A stretch of DNA of 64,000 bases from Blasia pusilla (lineage: Eukaryota > Marchantiophyta > Marchantiopsida > Blasiales). Under the pieces are notes generated by a model, which was not told the DNA's origin, did not search any database, and saw nothing but the letters and a program-made list of their open reading frames with translations. This document shows positions 1 to 13,618 of the stretch, one piece after another; within the stretch, counting starts at the first letter, position 1, and each line of letters opens with the position of its first letter. Both the position numbers and the translations under genes were made by a program. The stretch lies in the NCBI GenBank assembly GCA_050084515.1, contig CM114272.1:24304001-24368000 (forward strand), given 5' to 3'.

Positions 1-307
1 TCTGTGACTCAAAATGCTGGGGATCAACTTCTGTCACTAGCGGCGCCGAAACAGAGCATTCTTCCACACGTATGAAGTGGAAACCTGACTTTGAAGGCAA
101 ATGAGGATGGAAAGTTGGGCCACCCTCTGAGTTTACTGAGTGTTGTTCATGACCAGATGGTAGGCAGGGAGTAGTTGACATTCTGCTCTCAATGAAATGA
201 TTGTGATGTGGATCAATAGAATCTTGGAGGAAATGTGAAACGGGCGTCCTTTGTACTATCGCGGCACAATTCTGGTGGAATGTGAGTACCGTCGTGGCCC
301 CGGACTC
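1..307 (-). CDS. Possible internal or terminal exon, unknown protein
   Basis: One minus-strand frame stays open for about 102 codons from position 307 to the window edge, after a TAA at 308-310. Composition is protein-like and rich in His, Ser and Pro. I see no recognisable domain. The sequence 'aaataag' just upstream could be a splice acceptor, so this may be one exon of a gene that continues off the left edge. It could equally be a chance open frame. Confidence 0.25.
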
Positions 308-3300
308 TTATTTCCTTCGTGATGCTCCTTTCTGTCCCAGTTCATTTTCCTAATGCAGTTCACGGTCTCGAAAGAGTATCTCGAAAGATGTGATCCAGAA
401 TCTCATGGAAGTATTACACTTTTCTGAAGATCTTCACCAGCATCTCGTCTGGTGTTCCTGGTGTTTCCAGTGCATTTTTCAGAGAAAGATCAGTATTTGG
501 GGTGAATGGTCGGGTTGCGTATCCACTGGCATTCACGTCACTTTACTCCTTTCAATCAATGAGTTATACAAGAGGTAGGGAGCGACGAGGTCTGTTACGA
601 GATGCCACTGCTGGTATTTTTCGTCACAAAATCTATTGACAAGGAGTGTTACAGATAAACTTCGACTGAAGTAGTGCCTTGAGCTTTCCTGAGGTCACGC
701 AGCATGTGAAAAGCCCAAGTTAGGAAATAACAACATATAGGAATGTGTGAAGCCCTATCCAAGTAGTTGAGGATATTTAATTTCAAGAATAGACTTGTAA
801 CATGCAGGATTCGGTGACTGCTTCGTGAACGTTTGAAAAGCTTAGGAAAGCCAGGTTGAATTCTCATGAAGAAAGGACCCAATGAAGCCCAAGATAAATC
901 ACCAGATGAGCAAAAGCAGCTAATTATACTTGTGATGCTTTAGATCTCCACAACCAGTCTCAAGAATACTGGACAACTCGATGCAGTGTACTCTTTTAAG
1001 CTACAACAAAGATTTGTTGGCATATATGGTATATGTAAAACACCTTACATGAGCATTCATCAAAATCACATCCATACACACATGAGGTAGTTACTAACAT
1101 AATTCGTAATTCATCACACAAAGAGATGATGAAATGAAAATCCACTAAGAAGCGCATTCTATTCCATATAGTAATAGATAATAATGATCAGCCACAAGAA
1201 CATGAGAGAATCCAAATCTAAAGCAACATTGAAAATATCTTATCTCAACCTTAGTCATAAAATTTAGGTTTATATGTGCTTGGAAGCTTCAATTCAAAAA
1301 GATGAACTTGTCAAAAAAAGGTTTTAGGACGTGTTTCTTTTTGGTGCTAACAAAGTGATTTGACCCCATATGTCTTGTCAACTAAGACAAAAAGTTGTTA
1401 GTCAATCAAAAACTTTCAATAAGTCCCAACACAATTCATAAAATATGACTTGTACATACAAGTGTTTAAGAATGATGAACGGGTCAAATCCCAGTCTCCA
1501 AATGTCCGACTACACACAAAACTTGTTTACCGATCTATAATATCCACTCCCATTTGACTGTAACTACAATCATAATTACTAGTGTAAGCCTGTGCGATGC
1601 AAGAGTCTAAACTACCTACCATAATTAACTCGTAAAGTTCTCAAGTGCTATTTTAAAGTAATTTCGAACGATCCTATTGGTTTAGAAGGCAAGCAATCTT
1701 ATTGTTTGAAAATGCCAAATGTAAAGAGGTGAGGTGTTTGCAAAATGAGATGACAATCTCCCATAATAATATAGATTATGTTCAAAGTTATTAATCCATA
1801 ATATACATACTTCATAATAATAATATACATATTGTTACATCCCAAAAATAAAGAATAAGTATATATATTTGTTGGTTATGATGGCAATGTCTCCCATACC
1901 CTCAAAATTGCGATGTCCCTACACTTCAATTGCAAAGAACAAAACAATCACATAAAATCATCCCACCCTCCACAATCCCCATGACAACACTCCAAGAATG
2001 GCAATCATTCATACATATCACCGATACAATACATGTGATCAGAATTGTAGATTACACAATTTTTTGTATAGTGAAAATCAAATGGGAAATACACTATTCT
2101 CTAAATCATTGAATAACAATCAAGCCAACCCCGTCCTCAATGTGAGGGAATGTAGGTCTAATGCATCGATGATAGTACCTTGCCCTAGCTTATGTTTGGA
2201 AGGCTCAAGTGTAGAAATATAAGTCTATCCTTAGGATACATCCCTCTCCAAGGCTCCGACAAGATGGAATGTGCATCCAAGTCACTCCAACCTGGATACG
2301 GTACTAACAAAACAAGGAAGCTCCAAGAAAGCTTCTCAAGGATGACATGTGCATACATGTCAACAAAGGATGCCAACATGCCATCATTGGCTTCTCCACA
2401 CCTACCTTCACATATGGCCAAGACAATCTCTCATGGTAATTAGCTATTCTTGCTCCATTACAAATATTATGACATCTACCAACAAACTGCTTTTCCCCCC
2501 TTAATCTCAAACTCTTCCCCCACCTGCCCTATAATCCTCCCTTTGTCATGCCGTATCGTCTTGTCTTGTCTAATCAACACCTTGTAATACCCTACCATGT
2601 ACCCAATCCCCGTCTTGCTCCCACTTATTCAACTTTGATGTATCTCTTTTGGAAACTACTAAAGCTTATTTTGCAAGAAGCTTTACTTGTGAGAGCTTAT
2701 AAGGTATTATCCAAAAATGTGGAGTTTCAATTATTGAAATTGGTTATAATCTTAAAAGATGGGATATCACAATAAGAAATTAGATTCAAGGACCAACATA
2801 TAGAGCATGATATGATGACACTAGGAGGGCTTGTGGCATCTTTCCCAAGAAGACCTTCAACAAGACTATAAGATCTCTAATAAGATTGTGAGGCTTGAAA
2901 ACTTTTGAGTATTATATATAATTAGGGGGCGAGAGGAAGTTTTTCTTTTGTCCAAACCAAACTTAATTGCGTGTTTCAAAAATCAACCTCTTAGCAATAA
3001 GAGTGGATGGAAGCATTCTTACAATATGATTAATATGTGCATTTACAAATTGCATTTATGAGAAAGTGGATTCATTTACTTCTATGGGTTTTAGGCTTCT
3101 TAATAGAGGATGTTGTGTACATATATATCGTTGGCCACATCTACAGAATACACAACACCAATCTTCCCAACATACAAGTAGATCTACATAAAGAGAAAAT
3201 ACATTCAAGCATATGCATCGAAACTACATAACAAAATCAAAGTAAAAATGGCTCACACGGCCAACTCCACTCTCGAATCCATATCGGTATATCGAGCCAT

Positions 3301-4333
3301 ATCCATCCACCAACTCATCACAAAGTTATACCCAAAAAACCCGTTGACCCTCTATCCTTTAACGCGATAGAACTCTACATGTCAGTTAACTAACATGTGA
3401 CAAAGAACCGAGGAGTACATCCGAGTGATGAAATCCCTTGCATTCCAAGTTTGAGCAAAAATTGATGCCCACTTTTATCCTACAAAACACAATCTTTGCA
3501 AATACATATATTACATCTTACTTTGTGTGCTGAAAGAGTTTGAGTTGGGGATAGGATTACACCAATCAAGTCTATCTCTTAAGGAGGTTAGAAGTATTAT
3601 ATATAAGCAAGGAACTATAAGGAAATGGTCAAATATTGTATATTTTTAAACCAAAATGTTGGGAGCTTTGAGAACTTTCATTCCAATTTCTCAAATTCTT
3701 CACATAAATCACAATTTTCAGTATATGTGTATGGTGCTTCTTTTAAGAGAGTTTTTCTCTTCACTCTTCTCTTGCTCTTTTCCTCTTTGTAACATGTCCC
3801 AATATGAGAGTTAATAAAGGCTTGGAACACGGGGTTAAATCAACCACCCAACTTTACATTACAAATTTGATTCGTTGTGGAATTATTCATTAGTGCAAAT
3901 TTTGGCAGGAAATCATGATAACTTCCAAGTTTTACCCCACAATGAATCTTGATTCCACAAATTTGCTCTAAGGTACATCACCTAGTATGAGAACTCTAGA
4001 TTTGCCAACCAATGTTACTACAACAATCTATGTGTTGTTTTTTTGGGCAACAAAAATACCGTCTCATTTATAAGTCTCCATCCCTAAGGGGGCAATTCCT
4101 CTTTCGTGGCTTGCCCTTAGATAATCCAAAAATATGATTTCCTTAGTGGATACACATGGTTTGATGCACTTTTCTTTCTTGCATCAAAGTGTTCCAAGCC
4201 AACAACTAATTGGGCTAAAAGTTTTTCCATCTGTTCTTCAAGAGCGAGAGAAAGTTTGCGACTCCAAGGAAGGCCTTTCTCGTGTGCTTGCTTGTCTCCT
4301 TTGGTGTTCATCTTCTTGGCAAGCATGTTTAGA
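308..4333. other. AT-rich intergenic DNA, no gene seen
   Basis: Stop-rich in all frames apart from short open stretches with no protein-like pattern. No tRNA, rRNA or transposon protein was recognised. Composition is clearly more AT-rich than the genic DNA from 5.3 kb onward. Confidence 0.5.
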
Positions 4334-4405
4334 AGTGCTTGTCATGGCTATGCAACCATAGACTCTTGGCCAAGAGTCTAAGGTTGCATAGCCATGACAA
4401 GCACT
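4334..4405. repeat. 72-bp near-perfect inverted repeat (hairpin)
   Basis: Left arm 4334-4369 and right arm 4370-4405 are reverse complements over 36 nt with one mismatched pair and no loop. The centre is CTTGG|CCAAG. As RNA it would fold into a long single hairpin. It could be a foldback element, a head-to-head duplication or a small-RNA precursor. No flanking target duplication is obvious. Confidence 0.85.
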
Positions 4406-4838
4406 ACTCTCCCGTCGGTCTCGGGTATAGCCCGGAAATCATGAATTTCCCGAACGTCCGCCCTTTTTTTGTCTTACAGAGCCCCGACCTGTTGGACAGT
4501 CCCACGCCCTCCGGTGCATGTACAATATAAGGATGGGAACCATAGACTCTCGATCGGACAACGCTAGGGACTAGGATAACTAAAGAAAGGGGAGTAAGTG
4601 AAGAATGTACCCAATGGAAGGAGAGAGGTGGACACTATAATATATTGTGTTCACCTTACCAAGTGTAAGTGCAGAGCTTCCAAGAATCTGTATACAACAC
4701 TATGTACTTAACATGAGTGGGATCCTCAAGACAAGTTTCTCTGCTGGGCTTTGGTCAACGAGTTTAGACCATTGAGTGTTCCAGCAATTCTGGTGTATAC
4801 TCCATAACGATCTCTGCATACATTGTTGCTCCTTGTGC

Positions 4839-5072
4839 TCAGGATTTGGAAAAGGCGACCAGATCATGAGTAGATGTTTCATCTCCCTCATCACACAATG
4901 TGTGGGATTTGAATTGTGTTCCATCCTTTTCTTTTTTTGGTTTAAGCGGATTGGCCCCATCTGCACTGAGATACTTGACTACAACACTGAGTGCACTCAA
5001 TGGAGCTCCAGCATTTGCATCCAACGTTGTAGTGACTCTTGAGAAGCGCAGCAGAAAATTAAAAGACTCGAA
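4839..5072 (-). CDS. Possible 3'-terminal exon, unknown protein
   Basis: A minus-strand frame is open from 5072 to a stop at 4839-4841 (77 codons). Its composition is more natural than random DNA: a hydrophobic and Ser/Thr-rich start, then a Lys-rich patch (PLKPKKEKDG) and an acidic end. I do not recognise the family. It lies about 300 bp downstream of the helicase gene's stop codon on the same strand and could be the last exon of another gene or a degenerate fragment. No clear splice acceptor was fixed. Confidence 0.3.
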   Translation of the reverse strand, partial: FESFNFLLRFSRVTTTLDANAGAPLSALSVVVKYLSADGANPLKPKKEKDGTQFKSHTLCDEGDETSTHDLVAFSKS

Positions 5073-5374
5073 TTAGTATGCCATTAAATGAATCCTCTAG
5101 GGCTGTCAATGCGAATTGGTCTTCCAATTTGTGGACTTCCTCCGTTAAACCTCAAAGGTCTAGACCAAGAAATTTCCAAGGCTTCTGCCTCAAACACACA
5201 TCGTCATATCCAGAGGCACTGCTCAACTTTACAACTAATCTCACTTCTTATCACTCTATCCATTTAGATGATTCCTGGCCAGAGTTCTTATACTTACAAA
5301 GGCTGAATAAATAGAAGAGAGAAATTCTAGAACACTGATTTTGAGAGAATCATACTTAGACAGATATTTGTCAA

Positions 5375-8300
5375 TCAGGGCCTCGGAAAATGAGACTTGA
5401 GCAAGCCTGAAATTGACCATCCTTGAAATGCGCACCGTACCTCTCCATGCTGACGTATGTACTGTAATAATTTCTTCAAGAAGGGGTTTCGACTAACCGT
5501 TGTGCTATCGCATACTATGGCAACATGTTTGCGAGCACGTGTGATGGCCACATTCATTCGTCGATTGTCACCCAGAAAACCCACCACTCCCAGCCTATTA
5601 GACCTCACCTGTAGTCACACAAACACAAACACACCATTCATCAGCTTAACGGCAAGTAAAAAACCTTCCACCGACCTACATGCCCTACAAAGTCTGCTAT
5701 AAGAAATCTAGATGACCAACTAACGTTTTTTGTACTATAGATATCTCCTCTAGCTACCTGTTCATTGCACATTGACTGATCTTTCTCTTTGAAACTGTTC
5801 CAAGAAAATAATAACCCACAAAGTTCGGATGCCATTGCAGCGGGAGGAACCCATTCTTAGCTACACGAGGATGAAACTGGAACTGAAAATAAAAGTTTGG
5901 TCACAAAGATACTGCGCAGGCAAGTTGAAGTTATCAAGAATACCTTCCTGAGAAGACAGACAGTTTCAAATAAGAATTGTTCATATCACTTCTCACACAG
6001 AAGGTAGACATTAAGCAGACGGAGTTCATGTCCTCAAGAACACAATGTGAGGTTTCAAATTGATGAATACCATGGAGATAATGACTGCATCAGCCTCCCG
6101 GCCTTGGAAGCTATCCACGCTTGCAACTTGCACACCATGTGCGCCAGGAATTTCTTCTGCTCGATCACGCAACAGTTGCACTTGGGCCATATATGGTGAC
6201 TGAACTGAAATATTTTCCGGTAGCACACCTGCAGAATGTCCAATCAACAACGTGTTACTTTCTATCCTTGAAAATTCTTTTCAAATTCAAGGATGTCTCG
6301 GTTTGTTTAACCATACAGAAGTGTGGCTACCTCCAGAAAGAAGAGCCCTTATATGCTCCATGACGATGTCTGCCTCCCCTTCATTGTAAAAGGATCCCGT
6401 GCCAGCTGGATCCATGCACTCCTCGCAGCCTGCAATGAGACTGCCATGTGCCAAACGCGTATCCAACAGTAGAAGTGGGACCTGGGTGATCCATGTAGGC
6501 TTCACACAAACAACCAAAGTTAGCACAGATATTGATTGGGTTAAATTTTTTGGAAGTTGCAGAATGAGGTTGAAAAAAAGTCACAAGCACGTTTTATACG
6601 ATGAAGCGCAATAACTCGTTCGGGCAGATCTGGACGCTACAAGAGAAAATAGGACAAAACGGAGACAAGAAAGTGGCTCTACCATAACTTTAGGAGAATC
6701 GCATAGCAGTCTTGAAGAAACAGTAGGCGAGGATTTTAAACGACCTCCGTACATCTCTTGTGAAGCCCAATCAGAGATGACTTGGTTCATCCGGTATTGG
6801 GTTGTTAGCATGGTGCTCAAAGTTCCTCCATGCAATTCAGAAGCTCGCTCCATGAGAGAAACTCCGAGCCCTCCTTCCATTGCTTGTCTGGAAAGGATGG
6901 TAGGAGCTAGCTGGCACGTATCGCCTGCAAGCACTGCTCGCTTTCCAAGAAGCAAGGGTATCCAGGAGGAAGGTTCGATAGCCTGACCTGCCTCATCAAT
7001 AACCACCAATCCAAATGGTCCAACTTGGCGGACTAGTGGATCACCTGCTCCAGTGTTGGTGCATAAGATGACATCAGCTTGTTTGAGCGTCTCCTCCACC
7101 AATTCCCTTTCCTTCTGCTTCAGAGTCTTGCCTAACTGCTTCAGCATCTGTCTTAAACCAGCTTCCATTGATTCATCCCCCAAGCACTGACGCAGGTCGC
7201 TCCTCAAGTCAGCTCGCCTCCTCCCAAGGTCCCTCCGAAACTTAGAAAATTTAGATTCTACAATATGACTGAGTGACTTGGCAACCACAGCAGGAGCTAC
7301 TCGTGCAGGGTTTCCTACTCTTACAACATTCACCCTGGCAAGAGCAAGCCTCTCAACTAAATTATCTACAGCTGCATTTGTGGGTGCTGTTGCCAGTACC
7401 TTCTCACCCTGTTCTACTACTGCCTTCATTATGATTTCTACCACCACCTTGGTTTTTCCTGTTCCTGGTGGACCATGGATGATTCCCACCGGCCTTCGTT
7501 TGTCAAGACCAACCTCAATGGCCTTGCGCTGGGATTCGTCGAATTCCTTGTCAGATACACTGACTACAGGAGATTCAACAGTGGCAACTTTTGCAATCCA
7601 ATCTAAATTCAGCCCTTCACCAAATAAGGTTTCCACAATTGAGACCGCTGGATTCTTCTTTTGCAAACCCAGCTTCTGAAGCCTTTCGAGGGCACCACAA
7701 TCACGCTGTCAAAAAACAATCATCAGCTATCGTGAGCCAAACGTCTCATTACGTTTACTGTTCTTTACTTCTCAATAAAAGCTCAACTTGAACACCATAG
7801 AAGATGAACAGAAATTTGAAACTGGACTGTTCAAGGCAAATCAAAATTGAGTTGGAGGGAGTGTTGTACACAGAATTCCCTTGCCACCCAACAACCAAGG
7901 GTAGCACAAAAAAACATGCTTAGTTGCTATCTCGCAGCTCATCAGCTTGCGTCTGTAAAGATTGATGTGACCTGAGCATACAATGTGAGCTACCTGGTAG
8001 GTTGTGGCATCCGCCAAATCACTGATACGGTCTATTCGCAGGGGCCTGCCAAAGAGCCGAGAGAAGGTTGGATCTCCATAACGGGCCTCAACAGCCACTG
8101 CAATGCTGGTCCCATCTTCACCCAAACTGTAAACCGAGCCCCGCATGCACTCGGTAGCCCCAGCCCCCTTGCTGTCTGATACCCGCACACAGACCATATC
8201 CCCTGGGGATATTGATGTTGGTGGTAAAAGATCCCCACCTTTCACAGAGAGAGTTACAAGGTGCATCCCCCCCAAACCTGACAATCCCACGATTTTGGCA

Positions 8301-10232
8301 TCCACTCTTAGGATCTACCCCTTCTAGTAAAGCCTAAAAAAAAATGAGACACTTCAGCTCTGAACAGGAATAAAAGAGACGAGGTTTTAGAAAAGGGAAA
8401 AACTGGTGGAAACTTCACCACCTGAATCATGATAAGAAAACAAAAAACTGAGGAAACAAACCTGTGGAAGAACTGACAGCAATAAGGTTACGGAGAGTGT
8501 CATTGCACTCAGGATGAAGATCCTCCTCTGCCAAGAGCTGCTCTTCAGGAGTTAGAGGAGAAAAACTTGAAGCTGGAGTAGAGTCTAGGGAGTGCTGCGT
8601 AGCTTCCAGTTCCGCATCCCTTTCAATTCTGAGAAGCTCGAATGCTTGCGCAACAAATTTGTTGATTCTTTCTTGGATGACTTTCACTTTCTCTCTTGTG
8701 AGCCCCACTTCATCTTGTTTGGATTCTGAAATCTTTCTTGTGAACACTTTGTGTCCATCTGTTTTCATAGTCACCCAATTCCCAGCATTGACAAAAGTGT
8801 CAATCTTTGTCAGTTGAATTCCAAGATTTAGATTTTTTAAATAATTGAGAGCGCAAACCCTCGAGACTACCATCGTACAGAGGTGAGAAAACGTCCAAGC
8901 AGCGGGGTAGAAGTTGAGAAGAGAGAATGTCCCAAACGAATTACCCGCACGCATGACAACTTAAATTCTCAGTTTGCTTTCCAGCTTCCACCAGAACTTG
9001 CCCTTTAAATCTTCCACTCCTCGTTCTTTTGCATTTCGCTACCGATAGCTCTGCATGAACTTAATATCCTGCAGTGTGAAAGGGGTGACAATTCCCCGAG
9101 GCAGGTACCCAGCAGATGATTCGATGAAAGGCCAGCTTGACGATGAGCCCACACGAGCGGGAGTGACAGCAACAGTAGGAAACCTCGACGACCTTCGCAC
9201 TAGGGAACACGAATGGCAGCTAATTTTCTAAGATAAGAGAGCTGTGGAAAGTCATCTCTCACCAGATTTTGCGTGTTTTTTAAGTAGCTTCCATGCGTGC
9301 GACTGTTGCCAATTCTCCAGGACTCCCGTCGCTTGTAACTTTTGCAACTCCTCTTGCAGCCCTCTTTGGAAGTGATCGAACAAGGTTGGGTAGTGTGTGC
9401 TCGCTTTGAGACAAAGAGCCTCCGAATGAAGGGGCATTGGATTCTCTGCAAGGTAGGGCTGTGCTAGTGCCACAAATGCTAGTCCTGCTTGCTTCATTGT
9501 TTCCTCAATTTCTTCAACATTGCCGCTTTCCTCTGCTTGGGCAACCCTGCGCACTATTGGATCAATCCCCGTTGTCACCCACTTTACTACAGCTTTGCCC
9601 AGCACCTTCTTGCCCAGAGGATCCCCACTTTGCCAACATAGCTGTACCAAGTTGGAGGGAAGCTTCGCGGTTTTATCAGGCTCCTTTCCGTCTTCGCGAG
9701 CAGGAGCGGTGGAAATCGAGGGCTCCGCTACACAAGTGTCAGCTGCAGATGAAGACTGGGCAGCTTGAAGTCGTGCGGAAGCTCTTTCTCTGATGTCGAC
9801 ATCCTCAACAGCAGTAGATCGGCCACGGCCTTCTCCGGAAGGCAGAGATTTTCGTGCACTTTTGGTGCGATTTCTTCTTCTCTTATACCGTACCTTCTGC
9901 TCAACCTGGTCACTCTCAACAAATTCCGCCTGGCCAGCTTGGAATGAAACACAGAGCGGTGCCACCGGTTGAATCGAAGTTGATAACAGGTACGAACCGT
10001 CCACAACCGCACCTTTGCTGCGTGTCTGAGGCCTCAATTTGAGAACGTTCCATGAAGGCTGTGTGAGCCGAATCTGCCCGAAGAATGCCGAACTGCCGGC
10101 GTCGGGAAAGATTTTCCCTGCATTAAGAGAGTGCTTCGACTCGTTAGAAGTTAGTGACGGCACCAAAGAGCAGGCAGAGGCTCCCCGCAGGCTGATGGTC
10201 GGCGCCATGAACAGAGGAGTCACACGATTCAA
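5375..10232 (-). CDS. IGHMBP2/UPF1-like SF1 helicase, plastid-predicted plant class
   Basis: A complete seven-exon gene can be read with matching phases: 9263-10232, 8462-8758, 7994-8277, 6683-7705, 6331-6481, 6071-6228 and 5375-5608, giving 1,038 aa. All introns are GT-AG. The order is an N-terminal Ser/Arg-rich stretch that could be a transit peptide; a conserved plant-specific region ending near [12 protein letters not shown]; a beta-barrel-like domain ([29 protein letters not shown]); Walker [10 protein letters not shown]; Walker B VVIDEAGQ; motif [31 protein letters not shown]; and [10 protein letters not shown]. From memory it resembles Arabidopsis At5g35970. It should be an ATP-dependent nucleic-acid helicase; plastid location and substrate are inferred. 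Two starts are possible, ATG at 10230-10232 or the in-frame ATG at 10206-10208. All helicase motifs are present and no break was seen. Confidence 0.93.
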
Positions 10233-11867
10233 GGAATTGAACTCTCACAAACACGAAGTTTGCTAAAAGAAGTGACTACGTGAGAAGTCTCATGTCCGAT
10301 GTCTGATTCGCCAACCCAAGTCTAGCGCGTTCCAATCCACTGCCGCTTCTTCCCACCGCAAAAGGTTCGACTGATGCACTCCAGGGTAAATTCCCGGGCC
10401 CTACTTTCTTCCCTTCTTTCTTTCTTTCCTTCTTTCTTTCTAGGCACTGCACACAGTTAGCGGATTCTCCAGTCACGTTGCAGTCAGCTCCAACAGTCGC
10501 AAGCTGCACCAATTCGTCATCTCACACTATTCGATTCTCTTTGCCCTGTGCCTACAACCCCATTTACTTATTCCATCCCATCTCACACGGGTTGCCAAGA
10601 TCCACCCACGCATGCTTTCAGCCCCATCCAGCCCCTTCCTCATGGATGGGAGGGAATGGAATGGAGTGGAGTGAAGCGAGCGGAATGCCGAGCACAAGAG
10701 CAGTGGAAAAGATCTTTTGCGCCACTCGCTGCTTCACACTCCGATCGGTGTGTGGTTGAGGCTTCAAGGACGTCGAGGCCCACACGTCCTCTGCGCCTCG
10801 CAATTTTCTATTTCAGAGATCCGCAATCAGATCATCAACTTAATTACTTCTACCGCTAGCACAATCATTTCACCTCCTGTTTCTCGGCTCTTATCCTTCC
10901 GTTTCTTCCCCTCGCTCTCTCCCGGCATCTCCGGATTCCGGAAGGCTTTCTTACCAATGGCACTTTCCTGTCTGGGAACGAACTACCAACAGCTCAGAGA
11001 GCATGGACAGTTCAAGGCTACTTTTTGACTTGTCTCATGAATGACCCCACGACTACAAATCTCAGTTTGGAGGGTGTGGGTCCCGCGTCCTATGCTCGGC
11101 GTGACTTAACTTGCGTCCGGGTACTTCTTCCAGAGGACGTGTTAGACGGTAAGTTTCCAATTTTCCCCGATTCCGGTCGGATATTTCGTAGGAAATACAA
11201 CCGGTGTGCGATGTGTGGCCTGTGAGGTGGGGGGGGGAGAAGAGAAAATAACTCATCAAACACGTGTGAAGACACGTGGATAGGTTAAGGCAAAACGACT
11301 TGTAAAGGTCGAAAAGAGAACCGCTATTGGCAGTCAGTTTTGGGCCGGCCATTCAGAAATGGAAACCGGGAATTGAGATTTCAACCGGCCAGGTCAACAC
11401 GTAAGTCCGTAAGCGCCGGTTGTCCCCGGACGTTTCTCTTAGGCCCGCCCCTGAACACCTGAAATGCCGAAAATGGCTATGGTGCAGCTTTTCGCAGACT
11501 TCTCCCAATCTGGAACACCTCCTCTTTTTTCCTTTTCCGCGGCCAAACTAAGCTACGTGGTGCCCCCCGCCACCCACTCGAAGCTACTTACAGGCCTAAG
11601 ATCGACGGAGGAGGGTAAGGGTCATCGTGCCTCGGGGTGCAGACTCTGCAGAGATAGAATCCGGGCCCTCCAAGTGGCTAAAATCCGACCCAGCCTTGGA
11701 GGCTCGGAGCTCCCGTTCCGAGGACTTGGTGTCCGTGTCCGTGTCGAACGACAATGCTTGCCATTTACCCACGCGATTCGCCATGGAGTGGCATTGGTTC
11801 AAGGAAAATGGGGTGGTAGGGTCGGTCGACGCAAGGCCTTTGGTCCGGACGACCACGTGCTCTTCTA
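10233..11867. promoter_or_regulatory. Upstream region of the helicase gene, CT-rich tract
   Basis: This region lies upstream of the minus-strand helicase start and is more GC-rich than the surrounding intergenic DNA. A CTTT/CCTT pyrimidine tract at about 10,405-10,441 is the most distinct element. Several open frames of 60-134 codons exist on both strands, but none is recognisable and they overlap each other, as expected for GC-rich non-coding DNA. No TATA box could be assigned with confidence. Confidence 0.35.
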
Positions 11868-12146
11868 GCACGGCTTCGGATAGACAAGAACCACCCGAAT
11901 CCTAGGCCACATAAGGGAAGTGTTTATTTAGTGTTCTCCGCCAAAACTCGGCCTACCCTCTGAAATCCCGTCTCCAACTCCACGCGGCGATGGATAGGCA
12001 TAGCCGCCATCGCTTTGGGGATAATGCGGTGCCTGACTGGGTGGCACAGAATACGGATACGCAGTTTGCCCCTGAAAAGCCCCATAGTACCGTACTGGCT
12101 CTCCCTGGAAATACTGCGGTTGCTGCAGGCCTGCCTCGCTCTGCAT
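11868..12146 (-). pseudogene. Truncated copy of the RPL18a-like gene
   Basis: The translated N-terminal half (GLQQPQYFQGEPVRYYGAF and a stretch with PPSQAPHYPQSDG) aligns closely with the intact gene at 13,619-14,080. Just after GGEH a small deletion or substitution brings a stop (ACTAAATAAAC). The membrane-spanning C-terminal half is broken and homology ends near 11,868. The copy lacks both transmembrane segments, so it is very unlikely to make a working protein. Confidence 0.85.
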
Positions 12147-12495
12147 CAGACTTTGAATTCACCAACCTCGTCGCGATCAGTCGAACTCGTGTTGACTTCA
12201 GCGCTGCCCACTCCTCCTCTCCGTTTCTCGGAACGATCGAAGTGTGCTTGCCACTTCTCTTCCACCTATCCATCTCCGGGAGGAGAACGATGTGCTGCAC
12301 ATAACCTTTTCTTCATTCCTTCTTCGCTGGTGCGCGAGAAACTTCGACGTCGTGTCAGGTCTCACCAGCGGTAAATCCATGCCCGTACGCAGTCGTCTCT
12401 ACATAGATTTCATCATCACTTAAGACGATTGCCCGCCGAACGGACGCACCGATCATAGAAAGAATCAGTCGGGTGTATAATAGGGGCAATTCTGA
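11868..12495. repeat. Duplicated block, partner at about 13,745-14,425
   Basis: The similarity to 13,745-14,425 covers the truncated coding part and about 350 bp of upstream sequence, including shared stretches near TCGCGATCAGTCGAACTCGTG and GGTAAATCCATGCCC. Both copies have the same orientation. This is a segmental tandem duplication with about 1.2 kb between copies. Confidence 0.85.
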
Positions 12496-13618
12496 AAGAC
12501 GCCATGGACCGGTTCACATCAGCAATAGGTTTCCTTGCGTTCAGAAATCCATGCCCAGATGGGATTTTCGGATTGCTCATTTTCGAAATAGACAAGCACA
12601 AATTTATCAAGGAGATTCAACAGCTCGGCCGAGGGCATAGTTGAGAAGCATGCTGAAAATCATCACCAGGCACTCGGCCAATCAACCATTCGTTTCAATA
12701 TGAACTCCTACCTATTTTGCAGATTATATAGTGGCTTGTATTCAAGACCTTGAAGAAACCCTAAATCCCTTTCAGAAAATCCCTTTCATTCGGAAAGGCA
12801 TAAGGGTCCATATGTACAGAGATTGAGTCATTTATCAACTATCAAATTGGTCCTACGCAGCTTCTACTTTTAAGGTTGCGTTCTCCCACTTGATACCGGT
12901 AACTCTTTCAGATTCACCTGTAGCATAAGGTTCTTGTCACACCACCACACGAAAACCCACCAAGAACACTAGATCTAATAGGACGAGCACAAACGACACC
13001 TAGTTGAACTAGAAATTACTCGTGACACATGTTATCCTCTATACTTCACAGATCTGAGAAATAAGAAATAAGAGGATCACAGAAGTGAAGCGAGAGAAAA
13101 TGACCATCCTTTATGATATAAGGCGCTCCTCAGGAGCAGCATTAGATGCAGCACGAAACATTTTACAAGTTAGAGCTTTGTGAACAAGGCTCAAAAGCTC
13201 TGCAAATGAAAAATAAACTGGCCATATACGGAAATAATATAACATACTACACAGTATGATGGCCACCTCGCCATCCTGTCAAGAAATAAGGTAGCACATG
13301 TCCAATTCCCTAAACTGAACTGAGTGGCACTAAGGTGGACAAACGATGAACCCGACCCTGTCTACAAGAGGGTTCGACCGCGATCCACGACTTCGGACAC
13401 TATTTCGATTCAACCCTACTTCAGACATCGTTAAAAGAGACCCTTCCTGTTTGCAACGAAATTAATCCACGCGAAGACGCCATCGACTTGAGAGCTCATG
13501 AATCGGGATTTCCTGTGGGCTAGGGAAGAGGATGCGCAACTACAAATGGAAATTTTTTAATTTGTCTCCTGTGTAAACATGGGAGTCGCATGTACAAGAG
13601 TGGATCGATAGGAATTCC
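12496..13618. other. Spacer between duplicated blocks, no gene seen
   Basis: No open frame with recognisable protein features. The right end presumably includes the 3' untranslated region of the minus-strand RPL18a-like gene. Confidence 0.4.

Noticed and set aside
8032-8327. Alternative frames at the third helicase exon suggesting a frameshift
   Set aside because: Using the acceptor at 8,278-8,279 joins the exons in phase and gives the expected [16 protein letters not shown] continuity.
8427-8954. A 175-codon open frame as the start of a separate helicase gene
   Set aside because: A GT-AG intron (8,759-9,262) in matching phase joins its conserved part to the exon at 9,263-10,232, and the upstream part of that frame is intron read-through.
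9437-9793. 118-codon plus-strand open frame
   Set aside because: It is antisense to the first exon of the helicase gene and follows from its composition.
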